A stretch of DNA of 5,307 bases from Verrucomicrobiota bacterium (lineage in GTDB: Bacteria > Verrucomicrobiota > Verrucomicrobiia > Limisphaerales > UBA1100), in contig JAPKDK010000212.1 of NCBI GenBank assembly GCA_028872645.1, positions 1-5,307 of the forward strand. The letters are read 5' to 3'. The notes under the pieces were generated by a model. The model saw only the letters and a program-made list of their open reading frames with translations, was not told the origin of the DNA and searched no databases. Of this stretch, positions 1 to 4,782 are shown piece by piece. Each line of letters starts with the position of its first letter. Position 1 is the stretch's first letter. A program made the position numbers and the translations under genes.

Positions 1-1239
1 CAGATCAATCCAGAGCACGTGCTCGGCTTCGCCACGGATGTCGGCGGCAAAACTTCGCACACCGCCATCATCGCCGGCTCGTTGCGCATCCCCGCCGTGG
101 TGGGCCTCAAGACCGCCTGCGAACGCATGGCCACCGGCGATTACGCGTTGCTCGATGGCTTCAACGGCGTGGTGGTGATCAATCCCACCGACCAAACGCT
201 TTTCGAATACGGCCAACTCGAAAAAGAACAGGAAGACATCCAGGCCAAGCTGCTGAAAATCAAAGACAGCCCCGCCATCACGCTCGATGGGCATCAAATT
301 ATTCTCTCTGCCAACGTCGAGCAAATCAGCGACACCGCCGCCGTGCTCGATTGCGGCGCGCAAGGCGTGGGGCTGTTTCGCACCGAGTATATGTTTCTCG
401 ATCGCGAAGTATTGCCCGATGAGGACGAGCAAGCCATCAGCTACGAACGCGTCGCGCAGGCGCTTGCGCCCGAGCCGGTGATCTTCCGCACACTCGATAT
501 TGGCGCGGATAAAATCAGCCACGCCATCGGCGCAACCGACGAGGCCAATCCTTTCCTCGGTTGGCGCGCCATTCGCTTTTGCCTCGCGCGCAAGGATATT
601 TTCCGCGTGCAACTGCGCGCCCTCCTCCGCGCCAGCGCCGTCGGCAATGTGAAGCTGATGTACCCGATGATTTCCGGCGTGGAAGAACTCACCGAAGCCA
701 ACGCGCTGCTCGCCGTTTGTATGGACGAACTCCGCGCCGAAGGCGTCCCCTTCGATGAAAAACTCGAGGTCGGCATTATGGTCGAAATCCCGTCCGCCGT
801 CCTCACCGCCAACACGCTCGGCAAGCACTCCAAATTTTTCAGCATCGGCACCAACGACCTCATTCAGTACACGCTGGCCGTGGATCGCCTTAACGAAAAG
901 GTGGCCGATTTATATGACCCCACGCACCCGGCGATATTACGGATGCTGCAAATGACCATTGACGCCGGACGACGGCACGGCATTTGGACCGGTGTGTGCG
1001 GCGAGATGGCCGGCGATTCCACCGCCATCCCGCTGCTGCTCGGCCTCGGCGTGGACGAGCTGAGCGTGGCGCCGCAAATGTTGCTGCAAATCAAATACCT
1101 CATCCGGCATCTCGACCATAGCGAATGCGAGCAACTCGCCGTGCAGGCACTCGAATGCGAAAGCAGCGTGGACATTCTCGTGCAATCCCGCGCCATGGTG
1201 CAGCGCGCCGCGCCGGGCATTTTCCACACCGTGCCATGA
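1..1239 (+). CDS. ptsI: PTS enzyme I (phosphoenolpyruvate-protein phosphotransferase), 5'-truncated by the window edge
   Basis: Cytoplasmic enzyme I takes phosphate from phosphoenolpyruvate onto a histidine and passes it to HPr, the first step of the sugar phosphotransferase chain. The frame is open from base 1 and shows 412 codons. Visible residue 20 is the phospho-accepting His in GGKTSH (bases 58-60). The PEP-binding barrel follows: Arg127 in GVGLFRTEY, Arg163 in RTLDIGADK, Glu262 in GIMVEIPSA, Asn285-Asp286 in FSIGTNDL, Arg296 in AVDR, and the proton-donor Cys333 in GVCGEMAGD. From recalled E. coli numbering (His189, Arg296, Arg332, Glu431, Asp455, Arg465, Cys502) every residue sits at a constant offset of 169. 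So about 169 N-terminal residues, the HPr-binding part, lie upstream, and the tail is about 6 residues longer than in E. coli. All catalytic residues are present. The GTG at 19 is internal, not the start. An upstream ptsH is plausible but not visible. Confidence 0.97.
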   Translation, partial: QINPEHVLGFATDVGGKTSHTAIIAGSLRIPAVVGLKTACERMATGDYALLDGFNGVVVINPTDQTLFEYGQLEKEQEDIQAKLLKIKDSPAITLDGHQIILSANVEQISDTAAVLDCGAQGVGLFRTEYMFLDREVLPDEDEQAISYERVAQALAPEPVIFRTLDIGADKISHAIGATDEANPFLGWRAIRFCLARKDIFRVQLRALLRASAVGNVKLMYPMISGVEELTEANALLAVCMDELRAEGVPFDEKLEVGIMVEIPSAVLTANTLGKHSKFFSIGTNDLIQYTLAVDRLNEKVADLYDPTHPAILRMLQMTIDAGRRHGIWTGVCGEMAGDSTAIPLLLGLGVDELSVAPQMLLQIKYLIRHLDHSECEQLAVQALECESSVDILVQSRAMVQRAAPGIFHTVP

Positions 1240-1979
1240 AGCAAATCATCCTCGCCGCCGGCTACGCCACACGGCTGCACCCGCTCACCGAGCACACTCC
1301 TAAACCGCTGCTGCCCGTTGATGGCCAGCCGATGATCGAGCACGTCCTCACCAGCAGTGCGGCCATCGGCGGCATCGAGCGCACGCTCGTCGTCACCAAC
1401 GAAAGATTCACCGGCCACTTTGAAAACTGGCTCGCGGAATACCAAATAGCGCATCCCAACTTCAACGGCACCATCATCAACGACGGCACCAGCAGCAACG
1501 AAGACCGCCTCGGCGCCATCGGCGATTTGCATCACGTCATCGAACGCGAAGCCATCGACGACGATGTGCTCGTGATCGCCGGCGACAATCTTTTCACCGG
1601 CGACCTGCGCGGCTTCGGCGATCGCTGCCGCGAAACGCAATCCCCCGTGCTCGGCCTACACGATGTGGGCTCGCTCGATGAAGCCAAAAAATACGGCGTT
1701 GTTGCCGTGGACGAATCCGGCCGTCTCATTAGTTTTGAAGAAAAACCCGACGCCCCCAAAAGTACCCTCATCGGCATCGCCCTCTATTATTACCCGCGCG
1801 CCGTCCTGCCCGAAATCCGCCGCTATATAAAAGAAGGCCACAACCCCGACCAACCCGGCCGCCTCGTCCAATGGCTTTACCCTCAACAACCCGTCCACAC
1901 TTGGGTCGTCCCCGGCGATTGGCTGGACATCGGCTCCCACGAAACACTGGCAGCCGCCGATGCGTTGTTTTCGCGCTAG
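1236..1979 (+). CDS. Sugar-phosphate nucleotidyltransferase (NTP_transferase family, RmlA-like fold)
   Basis: A 247-residue enzyme of the family that joins a sugar 1-phosphate (or similar phosphate) to an NTP, giving an activated nucleotide precursor for cell-surface glycans. The nucleotide-binding signature opens the protein: LAAGYATRL at residues 6-14 and TPKPLLPV at 21-28, with the conserved Lys23. The metal-binding Asp117 lies in IAGDN, FEEKP is at 167-171, and the sugar-site motif GDWLDIGSHETL is at 227-238. YGVVAVDESGRL followed by EEKP resembles glucose-1-phosphate thymidylyltransferase (RmlA). The protein is shorter than the usual roughly 290 residues, and Tyr10 stands in the glycine-rich loop, so nucleotide and sugar are left open. 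The ATG at 1236 is chosen because the signature begins directly after it. It overlaps the ptsI stop as ATGA, with no clear Shine-Dalgarno, which suggests translational coupling. Longer frames starting upstream run entirely through ptsI and are not credible. Confidence 0.9.
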   Translation: MKQIILAAGYATRLHPLTEHTPKPLLPVDGQPMIEHVLTSSAAIGGIERTLVVTNERFTGHFENWLAEYQIAHPNFNGTIINDGTSSNEDRLGAIGDLHHVIEREAIDDDVLVIAGDNLFTGDLRGFGDRCRETQSPVLGLHDVGSLDEAKKYGVVAVDESGRLISFEEKPDAPKSTLIGIALYYYPRAVLPEIRRYIKEGHNPDQPGRLVQWLYPQQPVHTWVVPGDWLDIGSHETLAAADALFSR

Positions 1980-1984
1980 GACTC

Positions 1985-2013
1985 GGGAGGGCCACGCGCA
2001 GCATATCCCTCCC
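1985..2013 (+). terminator. GC-rich hairpin after the nucleotidyltransferase gene, possible terminator
   Basis: GGGAGGG (1985-1991) pairs perfectly with CCCTCCC (2007-2013) around a 15-nt loop, 5 nt past the nucleotidyltransferase stop codon. No T-run follows, so intrinsic termination would be weak. It may instead slow transcription or protect the 3' end. It is also the left part of the repeat copy, so the fold may belong to the repeat rather than to the gene. Confidence 0.35.
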
Positions 2014-2046
2014 AGCTTGCGTAAACGCCATTTTCGGGTAACATTG
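1985..2046. repeat. Diverged copy of a palindromic intergenic repeat
   Basis: Shares the exact 10-mer ACGCGCAGCA (1994-2003) with the better preserved copy at 4724-4782, then TCCCT with a following CC, then CGGGNNACATT (2035-2045). The distance from the start of ACGCGCAGCA to the start of CGGG is 41 nt in both copies, although compensating small indels lie between. This supports homology rather than chance. The copy fills most of the 80-bp gap before the first flagellin and ends just before its ribosome binding site. Confidence 0.6.
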
Positions 2047-2050
2047 CTTC

Positions 2051-2055
2051 AGGAA
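2051..2055 (+). promoter_or_regulatory. Ribosome binding site of the short flagellin
   Basis: AGGAA lies 4 nt before the ATG at 2060 and supports that start. No recognisable promoter lies between it and the previous gene. Confidence 0.6.
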
Positions 2056-2059
2056 CACG

Positions 2060-2878
2060 ATGATTTCCGTTAACAACAACGAGGGTGTGCGCTTTGCGGA
2101 TTTGCTTTCGCAGCATATCAGCGGCGTGGCGCAGTCGTCGTTGCGGCTTTCGAGCGGCAATAAATTGCTCGCGCCGCAGGATGATGCCGCCGGGTTGGCG
2201 GTGGCCACGCGGTTAGATGCGCAGTTGGCGCGGCTGGATGCGGCGAGCCGGAATGTTTCCAGTGCCGGTTCGTTTGCCCAAATGCAAGAGGCGCACTTGC
2301 GCGGACTGGACGGAATCGTGAGTCGGATGGGCGAGTTGGCGATGCTCGCGCAGGACGGCACGATGCCCGATGACATTCGCGCGCTGTACGATACGGAATT
2401 TAAGCAGCTCAAAGGAATGGTGAACGACGTGCGCACCGCGCAGCTCAATGACGTGACCCTCTTCGACGGCCAAGCTCGCGAGGTGACGGTGAGCCCCGAT
2501 GGCGATTCGATGACGATGGGTGACGTGGATTTGTTTACCGATGAATTTAATGTGCTCACCGCCAACACCACGCGCCTCACCTCAATGGAAGGCGCGCGCG
2601 CCGCGCTCGATGCCACTTCGGCAGCGGGGGCCAGCGTTTCCATAGAACGCGCGGACATTGGCGGCACGCTCAGCCGCTTGGAAGCCGCCAGCGCGCAGCT
2701 CACTTCCCAACGCGAAAGTATGACCGCCGCCGCCAGCCGCATCCGCGACACCGATGTGGCGCAGGAAAGCACCCGCCTCGCCTCCGAACAAATCCGAGCC
2801 CAAAGCGCCGTGCACGCATTGCGACAAGCCAATGCCCGGCAGGGGATGGTCTTGGAACTTCTTCGGCCTTTGAGTTAA
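2060..2878 (+). CDS. Short flagellin (D0-D1 type, no central variable domain)
   Basis: A 272-residue flagellin, exported through the flagellar type III system and polymerised into the filament. Residues 1-137 form the N-terminal D0/D1 half: LRLSSGNKLLAPQDDAAGLAV at 28-48, SRMGELAMLAQ at 88-98, and LFDG at 134-137. The C-terminal half covers about 178-272, with SRIRDTDVAQEST at 226-238 and an end at LELLRPLS. Only about 19 residues join the conserved halves, so there is no D2/D3-like domain. Compared with the second flagellin, the N-terminus is less standard (MISVNNN instead of INTN), and three residues follow the usual terminal Leu-Leu-Arg. The frame is intact and every core block is kept, so it looks functional. 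It could be a minor filament subunit or a junction/specialised flagellin. It is a full D0/D1 flagellin rather than a hook-filament junction protein by motif, but length alone cannot settle this. No strong own promoter is seen. Confidence 0.93.
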   Translation: MISVNNNEGVRFADLLSQHISGVAQSSLRLSSGNKLLAPQDDAAGLAVATRLDAQLARLDAASRNVSSAGSFAQMQEAHLRGLDGIVSRMGELAMLAQDGTMPDDIRALYDTEFKQLKGMVNDVRTAQLNDVTLFDGQAREVTVSPDGDSMTMGDVDLFTDEFNVLTANTTRLTSMEGARAALDATSAAGASVSIERADIGGTLSRLEAASAQLTSQRESMTAAASRIRDTDVAQESTRLASEQIRAQSAVHALRQANARQGMVLELLRPLS

Positions 2879-2894
2879 GGTTGACGGAAGATCA

Positions 2895-2935
2895 CTCCGG
2901 CCCCCGGTACGGGCTACATTGGCTCACCGCCAACC
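2895..2935. repeat. Fragment of the intergenic repeat with small dyads
   Basis: CGGGCTACATT at 2910-2920 is an exact 11-nt match to 4772-4782, the end of the full repeat copy. CCCG/CGGG around GTA (2903-2913) and TTGGC/GCCAA around five bases (2919-2933) form short stems. The ACGCGCAGCA arm seen in the other two copies is absent, so this is only the distal part. It begins about 15 nt after the short flagellin stop codon. Confidence 0.45.
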
Positions 2936-2965
2936 GGCACATTTGCCCCTTTCAAAATCCGTAAC

Positions 2966-2984
2966 GGCAATTCTTGCCTTTCTT
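2966..2984 (+). terminator. Weak candidate intrinsic terminator after the short flagellin
   Basis: GGCAA (2966-2970) pairs with TTGCC (2974-2978) across a 3-nt loop and is followed by TTTCTT. The 5-bp stem is short, so efficiency is doubtful. Its place, after the repeat fragment and before the AT-rich promoter region, is right for separating the two flagellin transcripts. Confidence 0.3.
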
Positions 2985-2990
2985 GGGTTG

Positions 2991-3100
2991 CACTAAAACT
3001 CGCATTTTTTCTAGTTTCATCTAAATGACTGAGTTTTTGTGTGATTATTTTGAGGTTTTTAGTTGTTTCATAGAAAAATAACTGGAATTAGACTTATTCC
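2991..3100 (+). promoter_or_regulatory. AT-rich upstream region of the sigma-54 promoter, possible activator-binding zone
   Basis: This stretch is far richer in A and T than the rest of the window and carries T/A tracts at 3005-3010, 3034-3038, 3048-3051, 3056-3060 and 3074-3078, the later ones roughly one helical turn apart. GTTTCAT occurs at 3014-3020 and again at 3065-3071, 51 bp apart (about five turns). AAAACTC (2995-3001) is repeated inverted as GAGTTTT (3031-3037). Sigma-54 promoters need an activator bound upstream and often bent DNA. Assigning these repeats to an activator is inference. Confidence 0.3.
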
Positions 3101-3107
3101 CAAAAGT

Positions 3108-3123
3108 TGGCACGGCGGTTGCT
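3108..3123 (+). promoter_or_regulatory. Sigma-54 (RpoN) -24/-12 promoter of the long flagellin
   Basis: TGGCAC (3108-3113), a 5-nt spacer GGCGG, then TTGCT (3119-3123) match the sigma-54 consensus TGGCAC-N5-TTGCW at every defined position. The invariant GG (3109-3110) and GC (3121-3122) are separated by the required 10 nt. The expected transcription start is near 3134, giving a leader of about 48 nt before the ATG at 3182. Flagellins in many polar-flagellated bacteria use sigma-54 with an NtrC-type activator. The activator gene is not in the window. Confidence 0.9.
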
Positions 3124-3140
3124 TCTCTTGGTCCCGAAAC

Positions 3141-3161
3141 GGTTTTTATAGAATGAGAACC
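3141..3161 (+). promoter_or_regulatory. Possible leader hairpin of the long flagellin mRNA
   Basis: GGTTTTTA (3141-3148) can pair with TGAGAACC (3154-3161), including two G-U pairs, around the loop TAGAA. It lies between the predicted transcription start and the ribosome binding site without covering the latter. It could stabilise the abundant flagellin mRNA. The fold is modest and AU-rich. Confidence 0.25.
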
Positions 3162-3167
3162 TAACTG

Positions 3168-3172
3168 AAGGA
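3168..3172 (+). promoter_or_regulatory. Ribosome binding site of the long flagellin
   Basis: AAGGA lies 9 nt before the ATG at 3182, a good spacing, and supports this start together with the INTN motif that follows it directly. Confidence 0.7.
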
Positions 3173-3181
3173 AACAGGCAT

Positions 3182-4564
3182 ATGGTTATTAATACTAATG
3201 TTGAAGCGCAGCGGACGGCCTCTCATTTGATGGTCAGTCAGAATGCATTGGCGAAGTCGCTGGCGCGGTTGAGCTCCGGCTCGAAGATTATCAATCCCTC
3301 CGATGATGCTGCGGGCCTCGCGGTGAGCGCACGACTGGAATCGCAGATTCGGCGGCTCGATTCGGTGCTAAACAACCTTGGCAACGCGATGAGCCTCACG
3401 CAAACGCAAGACGGCTACATCAAATCTATCGACAGCGCGTTTACCCGCATGAGTGAGCTGGCCATGATGGCGCAGGATAACACCAAGCAGTCGTCTGATC
3501 GTGCCTTGTATAACGAGGAATTCCAGCAGCTCATGGCGTATGTGCGCGACACAAAAGACAAGGATTTCAATGGCGTGCCACTGTTCGACGGGTCTTCCGT
3601 GGATATCACTATCGATGCCGATGGCAACACCTTTACCATCGGCGGTGTGGATTTGAGTGCATCCGTTTATTCCGATGCGCTCAAGGAACAAGCCTGGAAG
3701 ACCACTGAAGAGATTTACAAAACCAGCAAGGCCGGTTATGTGGTCAACTCCGACGTTTGGAAGCTCAATACCGGTGCAAACAAGCTGAATCAGGATTTAT
3801 ATTACGATGATTCGTTAACTCTGGGTAACCGTTGGTCCACTTCTTCCCGTGGTGCCAGTGACGACAAGCTGCTGGCCGGCACGTTTGTTCGAGTTGATGC
3901 GGCCGGAACATATAATCAAGGTGGTTCTAAAGGCCCAGTAAAAGAAGCCCCGCCCACGGCTAACTCCACCACGTTTAATTCCGGCGATTTCACCACGGTT
4001 GATCTCACCGTTGCCGCAAATGGCAATGGCGGATTTACGGGGCCTAATTACACAGCCATCGTCAAGGACAGCTTTATTGGCAGTGAACCGGTGGGCAACG
4101 GTGATTTGGAGGGTCAGCACCGTAAAGCCGTCAGCAAAGGCTACTACGTCAGTGTCAGCCCCATCGCCAGCGGCGAGGATGCGGCGGCTACGGTGATTGG
4201 CTCCGGTTCCACGGTTTCTACTCTGCAGGATCTCTCGGCGGTTGCCACGGATCAAGGCGGGGTAGATCTCAATACGGTTGCCGGGGCGCAAAAAGCGCTC
4301 ACCAAGATTGTTGACGCATTGAGCCAACTGCATTTGGATCGAGCCGGTTTGGGCGCGATTCAATCGCGGATTGAATTTACCAACGGCCAGCTCACCACGA
4401 GCAAACAAAATCTCAGCCAAGCCAAGAGCCGTATCACTGATGTGGACGTGGCTTCGGAGAGCACCGAATACGCCCGCCAGCAAATCCTCGTGCAGTCCGG
4501 CACGCAAATGCTGCGCGAAGCCAACAACCTCCCCCGGACGGCCCTGGAATTACTGCGACGATAG
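3182..4564 (+). CDS. fliC: Flagellin, full-size, probable major filament subunit
   Basis: A 460-residue flagellin with both conserved ends. The N-terminal D0/D1 half (1-137) shows INTNVEA at 3-9, LARLSSGSKIINPSDDAAGL at 28-47, FTRMSELAMMAQDN at 87-100 and LFDG at 134-137. The C-terminal half (about 368-460) shows LDRAGLGAIQSRIE at 385-398, SRITDVDVASEST at 416-428 and the end LELLRR. Residues 159-367 form a central domain rich in Gly, Ser, Thr and Asn, the surface-exposed variable part, which I do not recognise. There is no signal peptide, as expected for flagellin, which leaves through the flagellar export apparatus. It has its own sigma-54 promoter, a good ribosome binding site and a strong downstream terminator, so it is probably a monocistronic, highly expressed gene. 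The symbol is generic for flagellin, and orthology to a named fliC is not implied. Confidence 0.96.
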   Translation: MVINTNVEAQRTASHLMVSQNALAKSLARLSSGSKIINPSDDAAGLAVSARLESQIRRLDSVLNNLGNAMSLTQTQDGYIKSIDSAFTRMSELAMMAQDNTKQSSDRALYNEEFQQLMAYVRDTKDKDFNGVPLFDGSSVDITIDADGNTFTIGGVDLSASVYSDALKEQAWKTTEEIYKTSKAGYVVNSDVWKLNTGANKLNQDLYYDDSLTLGNRWSTSSRGASDDKLLAGTFVRVDAAGTYNQGGSKGPVKEAPPTANSTTFNSGDFTTVDLTVAANGNGGFTGPNYTAIVKDSFIGSEPVGNGDLEGQHRKAVSKGYYVSVSPIASGEDAAATVIGSGSTVSTLQDLSAVATDQGGVDLNTVAGAQKALTKIVDALSQLHLDRAGLGAIQSRIEFTNGQLTTSKQNLSQAKSRITDVDVASESTEYARQQILVQSGTQMLREANNLPRTALELLRR

Positions 4565-4589
4565 ATTGAATCTCTCCAAATAAACGCCC

Positions 4590-4621
4590 TCCCCAATCTT
4601 TAATGGTTTTCAGTTGGGGGA
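4590..4621 (+). terminator. First hairpin after the long flagellin
   Basis: CCCCAA (4591-4596) pairs with TTGGGG (4614-4619) across a 17-nt loop. It can be extended by one pair if G4620 is bulged. The stem is followed by AAGC rather than a T-run, so it is more likely a 3'-end stabilising fold or an accessory to the stronger terminator just downstream. Confidence 0.3.
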
Positions 4622-4629
4622 AGCAAAAC

Positions 4630-4673
4630 AACCGGTCGGGAAGCAACTTCTGCTCCCGGCCGGTTGAACTTTT
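4630..4673. terminator. Strong intrinsic terminator, apparently bidirectional, between convergent genes
   Basis: Bases 4630-4641 pair with 4654-4665 (12 bp, one G-U). After a bulged A at 4642, three more pairs close a 5-nt loop (4646-4650). On the plus strand TTTT follows at 4670-4673. On the minus strand the stem is followed at once by four T (A4625-4628 on the plus strand). It lies 66 nt after the flagellin stop and 108 nt beyond the minus-strand kinase stop, so it can end both transcripts. Confidence 0.75.
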
Positions 4674-4690
4674 ATGGGGTGATTTTTTTG

Positions 4691-4717
4691 AACCGCCAGG
4701 GCGCAAAGACGCCAAGG
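4691..4717. repeat. Short imperfect palindrome next to the main repeat
   Basis: AACC (4691-4694) pairs with GGTT (4716-4719), and GGCG (4700-4703) pairs with CGCC (4710-4713) around CAAAGA. The unit is a purine-rich GGGCGCAAAGACGCC core preceded by seven T (4683-4689). It belongs to no gene here and directly adjoins the larger palindromic repeat, so it may be part of the same composite or an independent dispersed repeat. Confidence 0.4.
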
Positions 4718-4723
4718 TTTTTC

Positions 4724-4782
4724 GGTAGGGACGCGCAGCAGCGTGTCCCTACCAACCCGGACCCAGCGGGCCGGGCTACATT
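4724..4782. repeat. Palindromic intergenic repeat, best preserved copy
   Basis: Two consecutive hairpins. The first pairs 4724-4736 (GGTAGGGACGCGC) with 4741-4753 (GCGTGTCCCTACC) over 13 bp with one G-U pair and the loop AGCA. The second pairs CCCGG (4756-4760) with CCGGG (4771-4775), has an inner CC/GG, and ends in CGGGCTACATT. Parts recur at 1985-2046 and 2895-2920. The unit ends inside the kinase stop codon (TAA read on the minus strand at 4783-4781). It resembles REP/BIME-like elements, and the agent that moves it is not visible. Confidence 0.7.

Noticed and set aside
1125..1235. An upstream start that would extend the nucleotidyltransferase N-terminus by 37 residues
   Set aside because: The extension lies wholly inside ptsI and is Arg-rich. 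The nucleotide-binding motif begins right after the ATG at 1236, as in the family.
864..1640. Minus-strand open frame (258 codons) antisense to ptsI and the nucleotidyltransferase
   Set aside because: It crosses two convincing plus-strand genes and shows no recognisable domain.
2017..2044. Possible sigma-70 (TTGCGT...TAACAT) or sigma-28 (TAAA...) promoter before the short flagellin
   Set aside because: The sigma-70 boxes match only 3/6 and 4/6, and no -10 box at correct sigma-28 spacing follows TAAA. The GG-GC spacing also excludes sigma-54.
1768..2832. Long minus-strand open frame (354 codons) across the nucleotidyltransferase end and the short flagellin
   Set aside because: It is antisense to two well-supported genes, has Ser/Arg/Ala-rich composition with no family motif, and arises from GC-rich codon bias.
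2060..2878. Short flagellin as a decaying pseudogene
   Set aside because: The frame is intact, both conserved halves are complete and gapless relative to the paralogue, and a ribosome binding site is present.
4434..4715. Minus-strand open frame of 93 codons across the flagellin end and the terminator
   Set aside because: It runs through the strong terminator hairpin and antisense to the conserved flagellin C-terminus, with no domain.
4681..4782. Repeats here as a CRISPR array or attachment site
   Set aside because: There are no regularly spaced direct repeats with unique spacers and no cas, integrase or tRNA gene. The palindromic structure fits a REP-like repeat better.
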